Assembly: GCA_023146675.1 (NCBI GenBank)
Contig: JAGLBQ010000162.1
Coordinates: 1 to 5,386, forward strand
Source: Cocleimonas sp.
Lineage (GTDB): Bacteria; Pseudomonadota; Gammaproteobacteria; Thiotrichales; Thiotrichaceae
Length of the DNA stretch: 5,386 nucleotides
Direction of reading: 5' to 3'
Under the pieces are notes generated by a model. The model searched no databases. It was not told the DNA's origin and saw nothing but the letters and a program-made list of their open reading frames with translations. Below, one piece after another: positions 4,864-5,386 of the stretch; positions within the stretch are counted from its first letter, which is position 1; each line of letters opens with the position of its first letter. The translations under genes and the position numbers were made by a program.

Positions 4864-5386
4864 TATGACACTCCACTCACTTTTGATTTCTCTTCTCTAT
4901 ATTCTTCAATACTCAAATTACGCATCATTGAATATTTTCCCTCACGATTATGCACAAAATGCACGGCGTTAATATAATCCTCAATAACATGAATTTTTTG
5001 CAGTGGCGTAACAATTAATAACTGTAAATTCAACTTTCTAAATAACTCCAAGGCATACCGGGTCGATTCATCAGAGCCTTTACCAAAGGCTTCATCAATC
5101 ACCACAAAGCGGAAGGAGCGTGCGCTATTATCGTTAGATTCCAAGCCAAATTGATAGGCTAAGGCGGAGGCGAGGATGGTATAGGCGAGTTTTTCTTTTT
5201 GCCCACCAGATTTTCCTGCCGAGTCGCTATAGAATTCTTTTTCTTCATTATTTTCACGCCAGCGTTCACTCGCTGAGAAGTTATACCAGTTGCGGACATC
5301 GGTGACTTTACGCATCCAACGACGGTCCTGTTCAACTTGTCCTTCGCGTCCTTTAAAGCGTTCCATAATGCTTTTGACCTGTAAAA
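4863..5386 (-). CDS. jetC: Wadjet SMC/MukB-like ATPase JetC, C-terminal part (cut by right edge)
   Basis: The reading frame is open to the right edge, so this is the last 173 or so codons of a protein that normally exceeds 1,000 residues. The ATG at 5364-5366 is internal, not a start. The fragment is the C-terminal half of the ATPase head. It shows the family block RWMRKVTDVRNWYNFSASERW, the ABC signature SDSAGKSGGQKEKLAY, ALAYQFGLE, Walker B RFVVIDEAFGKGSDEST, and LQLLIVTPLQKIHVIEDYI, where TP replaces the switch histidine, as is usual for JetC-like heads. JetC with JetA (kleisin-like) and JetB forms the dimeric loop-extruding motor that recognises small circular plasmids and activates JetD. 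The stop overlaps the CcbP-like gene start (TAATG). jetA and jetB should lie to the right, outside the window. The visible head residues are intact. Confidence 0.92.
   Translation of the reverse strand, partial: LQVKSIMERFKGREGQVEQDRRWMRKVTDVRNWYNFSASERWRENNEEKEFYSDSAGKSGGQKEKLAYTILASALAYQFGLESNDNSARSFRFVVIDEAFGKGSDESTRYALELFRKLNLQLLIVTPLQKIHVIEDYINAVHFVHNREGKYSMMRNLSIEEYREEKSKVSGVS

Noticed and set aside
4863..5366. Complete 167-residue gene starting at the ATG 5364-5366
   Set aside because: The frame stays open to the window edge and the residues present are the C-terminal head of JetC, so this ATG is internal.

Overview
The window is AT-rich bacterial DNA, and every gene I can support lies on the minus strand. 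The protein families (AapJ-type amino-acid binding protein, 3-hydroxyisobutyrate-dehydrogenase-like enzyme, Wadjet JetC and JetD) and the look of the sequence suggest an AT-rich gammaproteobacterium. I cannot fix the genus. In transcription order (right to left) the window starts inside the 3' part of jetC, the SMC/MukB-like ATPase of a Wadjet plasmid-defence system, and reaches jetD, its DUF3322/DUF2220 TOPRIM nuclease subunit. jetA and jetB are expected beyond the right edge.

The unusual part is what lies between jetC and jetD, which are normally adjacent. Three extra genes sit there: a small CcbP-type calcium-binding-like protein, an OLD/RecF-like ABC-class ATPase without a nuclease domain, and a PIN-domain ribonuclease-like protein. 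They are wired into the operon. jetC and the CcbP gene share a TAATG stop/start, the ATPase and PIN genes share ATGA, and the PIN gene and jetD share ATGA. I read this as a Wadjet operon carrying an embedded ATPase-plus-PIN module, possibly a second defence or toxin unit translated together with JetD. The families are recognisable; the functional link is inference.

The only loose joint in the operon is a 125-bp gap between the CcbP and ATPase genes. It holds a roughly 76-bp element made of three related short hairpins, flanked by near-identical 15-17-bp direct repeats. Removing the element and one repeat leaves a compact spacer of about 32-34 bp, so it looks like a later insertion. It also contains a good -10 box facing the ATPase gene, and it creates a spurious upstream ATG for that gene. 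Just before the jetD start codon there is a hairpin and no Shine-Dalgarno site, which fits translational coupling to the PIN gene.

Downstream of jetD, chromosomal-type metabolic genes follow: an NAD(P)-dependent beta-hydroxyacid dehydrogenase behind a 107-bp gap with a candidate operator, then a 275-bp gap with a candidate promoter and two inverted repeats. Last comes the 5' part of a periplasmic amino-acid-binding protein gene (aapJ-like), cut by the left edge. This looks like the border between a defence island and ordinary chromosome.
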